Below, in pieces: positions 17,079 through 25,900 of a DNA stretch of 64,000 bases. Location: positions 558,001 through 622,000 of the forward strand of contig NZ_JAXCLX010000001.1 of assembly GCF_034044635.1 (NCBI RefSeq). The letters run 5' to 3'. The DNA is from Dongia rigui. GTDB lineage: Bacteria; Pseudomonadota; Alphaproteobacteria; Dongiales; Dongiaceae. The translations under genes were made by a program, and so were the position numbers. Below the pieces are notes generated by a model that ran no database searches, was not told the DNA's origin, and saw only the letters and a program-made list of their open reading frames with translations. Within the stretch, counting starts at the first letter, position 1. Each line of letters starts with the position of its first letter.

Positions 17079-17520
17079 GCCGCGCGCGTGGCAAATTTCT
17101 CGATTCGGTCATGAGGAAAACCTGACCGATTCACCAAAACTTAAACCTTTCAGGCCTCTATCGGCCGATTCCTGAGCCAAGTTGTTCACAACGACACTGG
17201 CGAGTCCGAATGGCCTATCAGAGTCAAGACTGAATCCCCTTCATGACCGAGTTGTTGCAAGTTTATTCGTATAAATCCATTTAAAACAGTGCGTTAGTAT
17301 TTTTGCCTATTTTTTGTGCAGAAACGAGGAAAGCCTTATTATGGGACCAGTCGGATAAAGGTCCCGGCGATATCGACAGACTTATCCACAGAAATGGTGG
17401 ATATCCCCGAAGTTACCTCCCGGGCCTCTGCATGCTAGTTTCCGGGCGCCCAAAGCTGGGTCGATTCTGGCGCCGATTCCGCGAATTTTGCGCCCGTATG
17501 ATTCCTTTTGCGACAAGCCG
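17079..17520. other. AT-enriched 442-bp gap with a perfect DnaA box
   Basis: The gap between folB and uvrC is noticeably richer in A and T than its surroundings, most so at 17240-17340 (GTTTATTCGTATAAATCC, TATTTTTGCCTATTTTTTG). No open frame is convincing. It holds one exact DnaA box (17382-17390), a small palindrome GTTGTTCACAAC (17181-17192) and presumably the uvrC promoter. One box alone does not make an origin. Confidence 0.5.
17382..17390 (+). promoter_or_regulatory. DnaA box (TTATCCACA)
   Basis: Exact match to the high-affinity consensus TTATCCACA, inside an AT-rich intergenic region about 130 bp before the uvrC start. It could allow DnaA to regulate uvrC, be a titration site, or be chance. 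Confidence 0.45.
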
Positions 17521-19488
17521 ATGCGCATGATTGACGATCCAGAACATCCAGACGAAGACGAGGCCGACCTGGACGAGTTCGACACGCCGGACGATGCCGC
17601 CCTGCGCCCAAAGGGGATGAGCCGGCTGGCCCATGGCGTGTCGGTCATCAAGGCCAAGGTCCGCACCCTGCCCAATACGCCGGGTTGCTACCGCATGATC
17701 TCGGTCGGCGGCGAAGTGCTTTATGTCGGCAAGGCCAAGGACCTGAAGAAGCGCGTCACGTCCTATACGCTGCCCAATCGGCAGGCAAACCGTATCCAGC
17801 GCATGATCGCCGAGACGGCGACCATGGAGTTCATGACGACCCATACCGAGGTCGAGGCGCTGCTGCTGGAAGCCAACCTCATCAAGCGCTACCGGCCGCG
17901 CTTCAATGTGTTGCTGCGGGACGACAAGAGTTTTCCCTATATTCTCATCACCGCCGACCACCCGGCGCCGCAGATCACCAAGCATCGCGGTGCCCGCAAC
18001 CGCCCGGGACAATATTTCGGTCCTTTCGCCAGTGCGGGAGCGGTCAATCGCACCATCGTCGCATTGCAGCGCGCCTTTTTGTTGCGCCCTTGTTCCGACT
18101 CCATTTTCGCCAGCCGCACGCGACCTTGCCTCCAGTACCAGATCAAGCGCTGCTCGGCGCCCTGCGTCGGCCGCATCTCCGAGACGGATTACGCCGGCTT
18201 GGTCGAAGAGACCCGCGACTTCATGACCGGCAAAAGCGATAACGTGAAGCTACGCCTGGCGGCCGAGATGCAGAAGGCGTCCGACGCCTTGGAATATGAA
18301 CAAGCCGCGCGCCTGCGTGATCGCTTGCAGGCGCTGGCCCTGATCCAGAGCCGGCAGGACATTTACCTCGAAGGGGTTGAGGAAGCCGACATCATCGCCG
18401 CCTATCACGAGGCGGGACATACCTGCATTCAGGTATTCTTCTTTCGCAACCACGGCAATTACGGCAACCGCGCTTACTTTCCAGCCCACGACAAGACCAC
18501 GGAGCCGGCTGAGATCCTTGCTGCCTTCATGGCCCAGTTCTATGAGAACAAGACGCCGCCACGCCTCATCCTGGTCAACGAGATCCCCGCTGAGATCGAG
18601 CTGTTGACCGAGGCGCTGACCCTGCGCGCCGGCGCCAAGGTCGAGATCGTCGAGCCGCAGCGCGGTGAGAAACGCAAGCCCGTCCAACACGCCCTGGCCA
18701 ACGCCAAGGAAGCCCTCGCCCGACGCATGGCGGAGAATGCCAGCCAGGGCAAGCTGATGGCCGGCATGGCCGAGATCTTCGGCCTGGAAACGCCGCCCAA
18801 ACGCATTGAGGTCTACGATAACAGCCACATCTCCGGCACCAACGCCTATGGCTGCATGATCGTCGCCGGACCCGAAGGCTTCATGAAGAACCAGTACCGC
18901 AAGTTCAGCATCAAGCAGCCCGATCCCGATTCCGGCGAGGCCCCGATCGAACCCGGTGACGATTACGCCATGATGCGCCAAGTGCTGACCCGCCGCTTCA
19001 CCCGCGCGCTCAAGGAGGACCCCGACGACACCCATGCCAGTTGGCCGGACCTCGTCCTCATCGATGGCGGCCAGGGTCAGCTATCGGTGACATTGGAAGT
19101 CTTCGCGGATCTCGGCATCGATGACGTCGCCGTGGCGTCGATCGCCAAGGGGCCGGACCGCAATGCTGGCCGCGAACGCTTCTTCATGCCGGGCCGCGAG
19201 CCATTCGGCCTCGATCCCAAGCACCCGGTGCTCTATTATCTGCAGCGCCTGCGCGACGAGGCGCATCGCTTTGCCATCGGCACCCACCGCGCCAAACGCT
19301 CGGCCGATATCAGCAAATCCCCGCTCGACGATGTGGCAGGCATCGGCGCCAAGAGGAAGAAGGCGCTGCTGATGCATTTTGGCTCCGCCCGCGCCGTGGC
19401 CCAGGCGGGCCTCACCGACCTAGCCGCCGTGCCTGGCATTTCCGCGACGGTGGCCAAGGTCATTTACGACCATTTCCATCCAAATTGA
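17521..19488 (+). CDS. uvrC: Excinuclease ABC subunit C
   Basis: A 655-aa nucleotide-excision-repair endonuclease that cuts on both sides of a lesion within the UvrBC-DNA complex. Domains in order are: the GIY-YIG nuclease (about 45-130: [28 protein letters not shown]), a Cys-containing stretch ([17 protein letters not shown]), the UVR domain (about 235-270: [19 protein letters not shown]), the RNase H-like 5' nuclease ([25 protein letters not shown]) and C-terminal helix-hairpin-helix ([28 protein letters not shown]). An acidic N-terminal extension of about 40 residues precedes the core. The start is uncertain: ATGs at 17488, 17521 and 17527 are in frame and none has a good ribosome site. 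Confidence 0.93.
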   Translation: MRMIDDPEHPDEDEADLDEFDTPDDAALRPKGMSRLAHGVSVIKAKVRTLPNTPGCYRMISVGGEVLYVGKAKDLKKRVTSYTLPNRQANRIQRMIAETATMEFMTTHTEVEALLLEANLIKRYRPRFNVLLRDDKSFPYILITADHPAPQITKHRGARNRPGQYFGPFASAGAVNRTIVALQRAFLLRPCSDSIFASRTRPCLQYQIKRCSAPCVGRISETDYAGLVEETRDFMTGKSDNVKLRLAAEMQKASDALEYEQAARLRDRLQALALIQSRQDIYLEGVEEADIIAAYHEAGHTCIQVFFFRNHGNYGNRAYFPAHDKTTEPAEILAAFMAQFYENKTPPRLILVNEIPAEIELLTEALTLRAGAKVEIVEPQRGEKRKPVQHALANAKEALARRMAENASQGKLMAGMAEIFGLETPPKRIEVYDNSHISGTNAYGCMIVAGPEGFMKNQYRKFSIKQPDPDSGEAPIEPGDDYAMMRQVLTRRFTRALKEDPDDTHASWPDLVLIDGGQGQLSVTLEVFADLGIDDVAVASIAKGPDRNAGRERFFMPGREPFGLDPKHPVLYYLQRLRDEAHRFAIGTHRAKRSADISKSPLDDVAGIGAKRKKALLMHFGSARAVAQAGLTDLAAVPGISATVAKVIYDHFHPN

Positions 19489-19616
19489 GACAGTTACGCG
19501 TGGCTCGATCACCTTTTTGCGATGCAGCAGCGTTTCCCCATTGGCACTTGTGACAGGGGAAGGTGTTCCTGCTATCGTCCGCCGACCCATTTTTCAGCTT
19601 TCTGCCCGAAACCATC

Positions 19617-20180
19617 ATGCCGAATATCGCCAATATCCTGACCCTGTCGCGGATCGCCGCCATTCCGTTGATCACCGCTTTGCTGTTCTTCGAGCAGCCG
19701 GTCTTCCGCTGGACGGCCCTGGTGCTCTATGCCGTCGCCTGCATCACCGATTTCTTCGACGGCTATATTGCCCGCCGCATGGACCAGGTGTCGGCGCTCG
19801 GCCGCTTCCTCGATCCCATCGCCGACAAGCTGGTGGTTGGCGCCATCCTGATGGCGATGACGGCGACGCACCAGATCAGCGGCTGGTCGGTCCTGCCCGC
19901 CCTCATCATCATGTGCCGCGAGATAATGGTTTCGGGTCTCCGTGAATATTTGGCGACGCTCAAGATCGGCGTGCCGGTCAGCCTGCTCGCCAAGTGGAAG
20001 ACCACGACCCAGATGGTGGCGCTGGGCTTTCTCATTGTCGGCACGGCCGGACCGGACTGGCTGCACGTGACCCTGATCGGCGACATCCTGCTGTGGGTAG
20101 CGGCGATCCTCACCGTCGTCACCGGTTACGATTATCTGCGCGTCGGCATCAAGCACATGGCGGATGGGCAGTCCTTCTGA
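19617..20180 (+). CDS. pgsA: CDP-diacylglycerol--glycerol-3-phosphate 3-phosphatidyltransferase
   Basis: A 187-aa inner-membrane enzyme making phosphatidylglycerophosphate from CDP-diacylglycerol and glycerol 3-phosphate. The CDP-alcohol phosphotransferase signature is complete: DFFDGYIARR-x8-GRFLDPIADK, containing the two pairs of metal-binding aspartates. There are four to six helices. MPNIANILTLSRIAAIPLI is the standard N-terminus, so I start at 19617 and not at the in-frame codon 18 residues upstream. mobB begins one base after the stop. Confidence 0.93.
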   Translation: MPNIANILTLSRIAAIPLITALLFFEQPVFRWTALVLYAVACITDFFDGYIARRMDQVSALGRFLDPIADKLVVGAILMAMTATHQISGWSVLPALIIMCREIMVSGLREYLATLKIGVPVSLLAKWKTTTQMVALGFLIVGTAGPDWLHVTLIGDILLWVAAILTVVTGYDYLRVGIKHMADGQSF

Positions 20181-20181
20181 G

Positions 20182-20688
20182 ATGCGCATTCTCGGCATCG
20201 CCGGCTGGAGCGGCGCCGGCAAGACCACCCTGCTCGCCAAGCTGATTCCCGAACTCACCAAGCGCGGCATTCGTGTCTCGACCATGAAGCACGCGCATCA
20301 CGCCTTCGATGTGGACACGCCGGGGAAGGACTCCTATGTCCACCGCGAAGCGGGTGCCACCGAGGTCATGGTCGCTTCCGGCAAGCGCTGGGCCCTGATG
20401 CACGAATTGCGCGACGCCGCCGAGCCCGATGCGACGGAACTCATCCAGCACATGACACCGGTCGATCTGCTCCTCATCGAGGGGTTCAAGAACGAGCCCC
20501 ATGACAAGTTGGAAATCTATCGCGCCGAGAACGGCAAGCCGCTCCTGTCGGCGGACGATCCCACCTATATCGCCATCCTCAGCGACCATCCTGTTCCAGC
20601 GGCGAAACTGCCGGTGATCGACCTCAACGACGTCCCGGCCATCGCGGCTTTCGTCCTTGAACATTGCCGGCTGCCGGGATCGCGCTGA
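20182..20688 (+). CDS. mobB: Molybdopterin-guanine dinucleotide biosynthesis protein B
   Basis: A 168-aa P-loop GTP-binding protein that assists MobA in making the MGD cofactor for molybdoenzymes. The N-terminus MRILGIAGWSGAGKTTLL holds Walker A. TMKHAHHAFDVDTPGKDSY, ASGKRWALMHEL and LLLIEGFKNEPHDKLEI are the family landmarks. I start at 20182, where the family begins; an in-frame codon six residues earlier overlaps pgsA. No mobA or molybdoenzyme is in the window. Confidence 0.92.
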   Translation: MRILGIAGWSGAGKTTLLAKLIPELTKRGIRVSTMKHAHHAFDVDTPGKDSYVHREAGATEVMVASGKRWALMHELRDAAEPDATELIQHMTPVDLLLIEGFKNEPHDKLEIYRAENGKPLLSADDPTYIAILSDHPVPAAKLPVIDLNDVPAIAAFVLEHCRLPGSR

Positions 20689-20690
20689 CC

Positions 20691-21095
20691 ATGGCAAGCC
20701 CGCTGGCAAAAGAACTTGTCGCGGTGCTGGAAGCCAAGCTGGCGCCGCTGGGACCGACACTGGGACCGATGCGTGCCAAACCTATGTTCAGCGGCTACGG
20801 TCTCTATCTCGATGGCATCATCTTCGGCTTGGTCCTACGCGAGACTTTTTACCTGAAAGTCGATGACGAGAACCGGCCTGATTTCGTGAAGGCTGGTTCC
20901 GTTCCCTTCCGCTATGCGACGCGACAGAAGGAAGTCACCGTCGACAGCTATTGGATCTGCCCGGAAAAGGTCTTCAAGGACGCCGCCAAGCTCAGAGCCT
21001 GGGTTGAAAAATCGCTGGCCGCCAGCCGCCGCGCCAATGCCCGCAAGAAGCCCCGCAGCACCAAGCCGCGCCCCCGCCGCAATCCGCTGCTCTGA
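20691..21095 (+). CDS. TfoX N-terminal domain protein
   Basis: A 134-aa protein whose first about 100 residues match TfoX_N: MRAKPMFSGYGLYLDGIIFGLVL and PFRYATRQKEVTVDSYW. The C-terminal tail is very basic (RRANARKKPRSTKPRPRR), which suggests nucleic-acid contact. The TfoX C-terminal domain is missing. In gammaproteobacteria TfoX promotes competence; stand-alone N-domains have no settled function. The ATG follows the mobB stop by two bases. Confidence 0.8.
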   Translation: MASPLAKELVAVLEAKLAPLGPTLGPMRAKPMFSGYGLYLDGIIFGLVLRETFYLKVDDENRPDFVKAGSVPFRYATRQKEVTVDSYWICPEKVFKDAAKLRAWVEKSLAASRRANARKKPRSTKPRPRRNPLL

Positions 21096-21173
21096 GCGCC
21101 GACCCTTTCATTGCAGCGCAAAAATCGGTAGAACGGGTGCCAATCAATCCATCCCGTCCCCAGGAGACCGAAC

Positions 21174-22574
21174 ATGGCGAAGAAGCCGGCCACCCGCGTT
21201 GAAACCGATTCCATGGGCCCGATCGACGTGCCGGCCGACAAGCTGTGGGGGGCCCAGACACAGCGGTCCTTGCAGAACTTCAAGATCGGCGGCCAGCGCA
21301 TGCCAACCGGCGTCATCCGCGCCTTCGGCACGCTGAAGCAGGCGGCAGCCCAGGCCAACATGAAGCTTGGCAAGCTCGACAAGAAGCTCGGCAAGGCCAT
21401 CGTCGCGGCGGCGTCGGAAGTGGCTGACGGCACCCTGGACGATCATTTCCCGCTGGTCGTCTGGCAGACCGGCTCCGGCACGCAGACCAACATGAACGTC
21501 AACGAAGTGCTGGCCAACCGCGCCAACGAGATGCTGGGCGGCAAGCGCGGCGACAAGAAGCCGATCCATCCCAACGACCAGGTCAATTACGGCCAGTCGT
21601 CGAATGACAGCTTCCCGACCGCGATGCATATCGCCGCCGTCGACCAGATTGCCAATGACGTTATCCCCGCGCTCGATCATCTGGCCGGCGCGCTGGAGAA
21701 GAAGGCCAAGGAATTTGCGAAGATCATCAAGATCGGCCGCACGCATCTGCAGGACGCAACCCCTGTCACCCTCGGCCAGGAATTCTCGGCCTATGCCACA
21801 CAGATCCGCTTCGGCATCGACCGCATCATGGCGACGGCCCCGCGCCTTCTCTCGGTGCCGCAGGGCGGTACAGCCGTCGGCACCGGCCTTAATGCGGCCA
21901 AGGGCTTCGACAAGGCGTTCGCCGCCGAGCTTGCCAAGGTGACGGGACAGAAGTTCACCACCGCTGCCAACAAGTTCGAGGGCATGGCGGCGCATGACGC
22001 CTTTGTCGAACTGTCAGGCGCTTACAACGTCATTGCCACCTCGCTGATGAAGATCGCCAACGACATCCGCCTGTTGGGAAGCGGCCCGCGCTCCGGCTTG
22101 GCCGAGATCAACCTGCCGGAAAACGAACCTGGCTCGTCGATCATGCCGGGCAAGGTCAACCCGACCCAGGCCGAGGCGATGACGATGGTCTGCGCACAGA
22201 TCATGGGCAACAACGTCGCCGTCACCGTCTCCGGCTCCAACGGCCATCTCGAACTCAACGTCTTCAAGCCGGTGATCATTCACAACGTGCTGCAATCCGG
22301 CCAGCTCATCGCCGATGCGGCGGTGAGCTTCACCGATAATTGCGTCGTCGGCATTACGCCGAACCTGCCCCGCATCAAGCAGTCGCTGGAACAGTCGCTG
22401 ATGCTGGTGACGGCACTCAACACCCATATCGGCTATGACAACGCGGCCAAGGTCGCCAAGAAGGCGCATAAAGAAGGTACCAGCCTCAAGGAAGCGGCCC
22501 TGGCGCTGAAGCTTCTCACTGCCGACCAGTTCGACAAATGGGTCCGCCCGCAGGACATGCTCGGCCCGAAATGA
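21174..22574 (+). CDS. fumC: Class II fumarate hydratase
   Basis: A 466-aa iron-independent fumarase of the TCA cycle, a homotetramer interconverting fumarate and malate. The superfamily signature [13 protein letters not shown] is present (near residue 322), with the active-site regions [33 protein letters not shown] and [29 protein letters not shown] precedes the ATG. It appears to be transcribed alone; a palindromic repeat follows 13 bases after the stop. Confidence 0.96.
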   Translation: MAKKPATRVETDSMGPIDVPADKLWGAQTQRSLQNFKIGGQRMPTGVIRAFGTLKQAAAQANMKLGKLDKKLGKAIVAAASEVADGTLDDHFPLVVWQTGSGTQTNMNVNEVLANRANEMLGGKRGDKKPIHPNDQVNYGQSSNDSFPTAMHIAAVDQIANDVIPALDHLAGALEKKAKEFAKIIKIGRTHLQDATPVTLGQEFSAYATQIRFGIDRIMATAPRLLSVPQGGTAVGTGLNAAKGFDKAFAAELAKVTGQKFTTAANKFEGMAAHDAFVELSGAYNVIATSLMKIANDIRLLGSGPRSGLAEINLPENEPGSSIMPGKVNPTQAEAMTMVCAQIMGNNVAVTVSGSNGHLELNVFKPVIIHNVLQSGQLIADAAVSFTDNCVVGITPNLPRIKQSLEQSLMLVTALNTHIGYDNAAKVAKKAHKEGTSLKEAALALKLLTADQFDKWVRPQDMLGPK

Positions 22575-22587
22575 GCCTGAGGCTGCC

Positions 22588-22700
22588 AGCCCCCCTCCCT
22601 AGCCCTCCCCCTGAAGGGGGAGGGTTTAGTTACTGCGCTCGCGCCAATATCCTCGCTTCAACGCCCTCTCCCTTTAGGGGGAGGGCTAGGGTGGGGGGCG
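22588..22700. repeat. Palindromic dispersed repeat, family 1, copy B
   Basis: About 113 bp. The outer arms (left: CCCTCCCTAGCCCTCCCCCT; right its complement with few changes) and an inner copy of the same palindrome match the copy at 12388-12512. Between the arms is an unrelated spacer of about 45 bp. It sits between fumC and the RHH gene and ends 13 bases before the latter's probable start. Confidence 0.75.
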
Positions 22701-22713
22701 CCTCGGTGCCCGT

Positions 22714-22947
22714 TTGACCTCTCCCACCACGCTCAAGAAACGCTCCGTCAATATCGCCGGGCATTCGACCTCGGTGACGTTAGAGCATGCCTTCTGGGAT
22801 GCGCTGAAAGACATCGCTGGCCAACGCAGCACATCGGTCGCCGCGCTGATCGCCGACATAGATCGGGCGCGCGAGGCTGACCCCGGCGCGCCCAATCTTT
22901 CCAGCGCCATCCGCGTCTTCGTCCTGACGGCGACGAAGACGCCCTGA
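22714..22947 (+). CDS. Small ribbon-helix-helix domain protein (RHH_4 type)
   Basis: A 77-aa protein. KRSVNIAGHSTSVTLEHAFWDALKDIA matches the alphaproteobacterial RHH_4 family, in which a short beta strand and two helices form a DNA-binding dimer. The only plausible start is a TTG at 22714 (MTSPTTLKKR); no ATG or GTG lies in frame before the domain and no ribosome site is visible. The repeat just upstream may have replaced the original leader. It ends 6 bases before the stop of the convergent AsmA gene. Targets are unknown. Confidence 0.7.
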   Translation: MTSPTTLKKRSVNIAGHSTSVTLEHAFWDALKDIAGQRSTSVAALIADIDRAREADPGAPNLSSAIRVFVLTATKTP

Positions 22948-22953
22948 TCGTTT

Positions 22954-25900
22954 TTACGGCGCCGGTGCGGCAGCGCCCGGTTCGGCTTCGCTGGTAGCCG
23001 GCGGCAGTACTGCCGGCGCGGCACCCGGCTCGGCGGATGGCACGGCTTCCGCCGGTGCCGCTTCAGCAGGTGCTGCTTCCGCTGGTGCTGCTTCCGCTGG
23101 TGCTGCTTCCGCAGGTGCTGCTTCCGCAGGTGCCGCTTCCGCAGGTGCCGCTGGTTCGGCTGCGGGTGCTGCTTCCGCCGGTGCTGCTTCAGCAGGCACT
23201 GCTTCGGCTGGCACTGCTTCGGCTGGCGCTGCTTCGGCTGGCGCTGCCTCTGCCGGCGCTGCTTCGGCGGGAACCGCCTCCGCAGGTGCTGCTGCCGGTG
23301 CCGCAGCGCCAGGCTCGGCGACGGCGCCTGGCTCCGCGGCGGCGGGGACCGCGTCCTTCTTCTTTTTCTTCTTGCCGCCCAGGAGGTCGCCGACCCCCGG
23401 CACCGATTCCAACAGCCCGCCCGCGGGCGCTGCAGCAGCGCCTGGCTCGGATGACGTGGCGCCCGTTGCGGCCCCGCCGCCGAGGCCCGGAATGGCGCCG
23501 ATGCCCGGCAGGTTCAGGCCCGGCACCAGGCTGCTCGCCGCACCGGCTGCACCAGCAGCACCACTGCCGCTGAAGGCCGGCGTCGGGCCGTCGACCGGAC
23601 CGGTGAGGTTGACGCTCATGAAGGCCTGCTCCGCCTGCTGGCCGAACAGGTCGACCAGCATGTTGAGCGCCCAGGCACCGAGATCGACCTGGCCCTTGGC
23701 CGTGCCGCGCGCCTTCGGGTTGGTGAAAGCGAAGTCGTGCGTGTCCAGAACGCCCTTCGAGATATCGAAGGTACCCGACAGCTGGTTGTCGACCCCGGTG
23801 AAGGAACCGAGCACGCCATTGATGCTGTCGGCAACCCCTTTCACCTGCTTCACCTTCTGACCCAGCACGCCGAGCAGCACCGAACCCACTTGCTGCTCGA
23901 CCTTGCCGATAATCATCATCGTCCCGCCCAGATCGCCCTTGCCGGTCAGCGAGCGCACGATTGCCGCCTGGCTTTCACCCGCACCGGTGAGATCGAGGTT
24001 AAGCGAGAGCGGGCCCTTCAACTGGTTGCCGGCAATGCCGCCACCCAGCAGCTGGCCGAGCTGGATCTTATCGATGGCAACCTTCGCCGCGACCTGCGGC
24101 GTCGTGCGCGCATCGACCGATGTGCCGGACAGGTTGAAGGCGCCGCCATAGATATTGCCTGTGAGCGTGTCGACATTGAGCACGCCATCCTTGATCGTGA
24201 CCTTGGCGACGATATTGTCGATGCGCTGGTCGGGCATGATCAAGGAATTGGCCTTGAAGTCGATATCCGCATCCTGGCCCTTGAGGGCCGAGAGATCGAG
24301 CGGCTCGTTGGACCAGGGCGAATTGCCGCTCTTGGCTGCGGGTGCCGCCTGCTTGCCGCCACCGCCGGACCCCATGAAGGGCACCAGATTGACCGTGCCG
24401 CCGACCAGGCTCGCCTTCACCATCGGCTTGGCACCCGTGGCGTCGTAATCGGCGTCACCGGTCAGTGATGAATCGCCCCATTTGAAATCGAGGCCAGAGA
24501 CGCTCGCCTTCTTGGTGGTGCCGCTGGCCTTCGCGTTCAACGCCAGCGGCCCCGCTTTGGCGCCGGAACTCGGCATGTCGGCGAGTGCCAGCAACTGGGT
24601 GAATTCCGGATGGTTGGCCTGCAGCGAGATATCGAAGGCCATCGGATCGGCCTTCGCCTTGATATTGCCGGCAACCTTGGCCGTGGCGCCGGCTGCCTGC
24701 AGGCCCAGATCCAAATTGAGATCATCGGCGCTGCCTTTCAGCGAGCCCTTGGCAGCGAGGGTTCCCATGGCTTGCGCCTTTGGGCCGGCAAGGCCCGCCA
24801 GTTGCAGCAGAGGTGCGGGGCGGTCGGCCCGCAGATCGAGGGTCGTATCGACCGCGGGCGTCCCGGAGATGCCGGTAATCTTGCCGGAGAGTTTGCCCGC
24901 CCCACCGATGCCGGCCAGCGTCAGGTCGATATCGTAGGCGAGATCGTCGGTGCCGCTCTGCGCCGTGCCCTTGAAGGCGACCGAACCCAGATTGTCGGCC
25001 GCCTTGAGCTGCGTTGCGTTATCGCCGCCGCTGCCGCCCAGCGCCACCAGCGGCGCCAGCTTGTCGATCTTGATGTCGAAGGTCGAATTGACGCGTGGGA
25101 TGCCGCCGGCAAGAAGCCCCGCCGCACCGCCCTTGGCCGTGCCATCTAGGCCGATGCCACTCATGGCCAGGGCGACGTCATAGGAGACCTCGTCGCCACC
25201 GCCCGAGGCTTTGCCTTTGAGCGTCAAGGCGCCGAGCTTCCCGGCCGGCGCCGCACCCGCCATCTGCGCCAGCTTGTTGGCATCCTTGGCGGTCACGTCG
25301 AAATCGAGATCGAAGCGTGGATTGCCTTTGAGCTCGACAATCTGCCCTTTGACGGCACCCTTCCCACCCATCAGATCGCCAACCGACAGGTCTTCGATGG
25401 TCAGCACGCCACCGGCGAGGCCGATCAGCGCATGCAGCTTCTTGACCTGCTGGTCGTTCATGGTGAGAGCACCGGCGCGCAGCTCGATATTGGCGTCGAG
25501 GTCGCCCAGCGGCGCCAAAGCCTTCAGCGGATTGCCGCCGATATCGGCCGGCTTGCTGGTCGTGGCCGACGCAGCCTCCGCCTTTTTCGCCGGCATGTAG
25601 CCGTCGAGGTTCATCTGGTCGATGGAGAGGCCGACGCCGAACGCCATGCGCTGGCGTTTCTGCCCGTCGGGCAGCGCCACGGTGACACCACCGGCAATCT
25701 TCGTGGCATCGAGCTTGGCCGCGAGGTCCGAGAGCGCCACCTGGGTCGGCGTGAAGGTGACGCGGCTGTTGAGCGCAAAGCTGCGCAACCGGTCGCCCGG
25801 CACGGAATCGACGGCGCCCTTGGCAAAGGCGTCAATGAGCGCCCGCAAATTGCCGGCGTTGAGGTCGAGGCCGCCGGCAAAGGCCGGCTGGCCATTCTGC

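Noticed and set aside
17079-17520. Chromosomal origin of replication
   Set aside because: Only one exact DnaA box and no usual origin neighbours (dnaA, hemE, parAB, gidAB). Kept as a finding, not as an origin call.
20691-21095. Full competence regulator TfoX
   Set aside because: Only the N-terminal domain is present, followed by a basic tail.
23030-23300. Possible CRISPR array
   Set aside because: The units are 15 bp, contiguous and in coding frame, with no unique spacers and no cas genes.
23037-23573. Leu/Pro-rich 178-codon frame over the AsmA tail
   Set aside because: It is the complement of the PAEA repeats; repeated codons keep every frame open.
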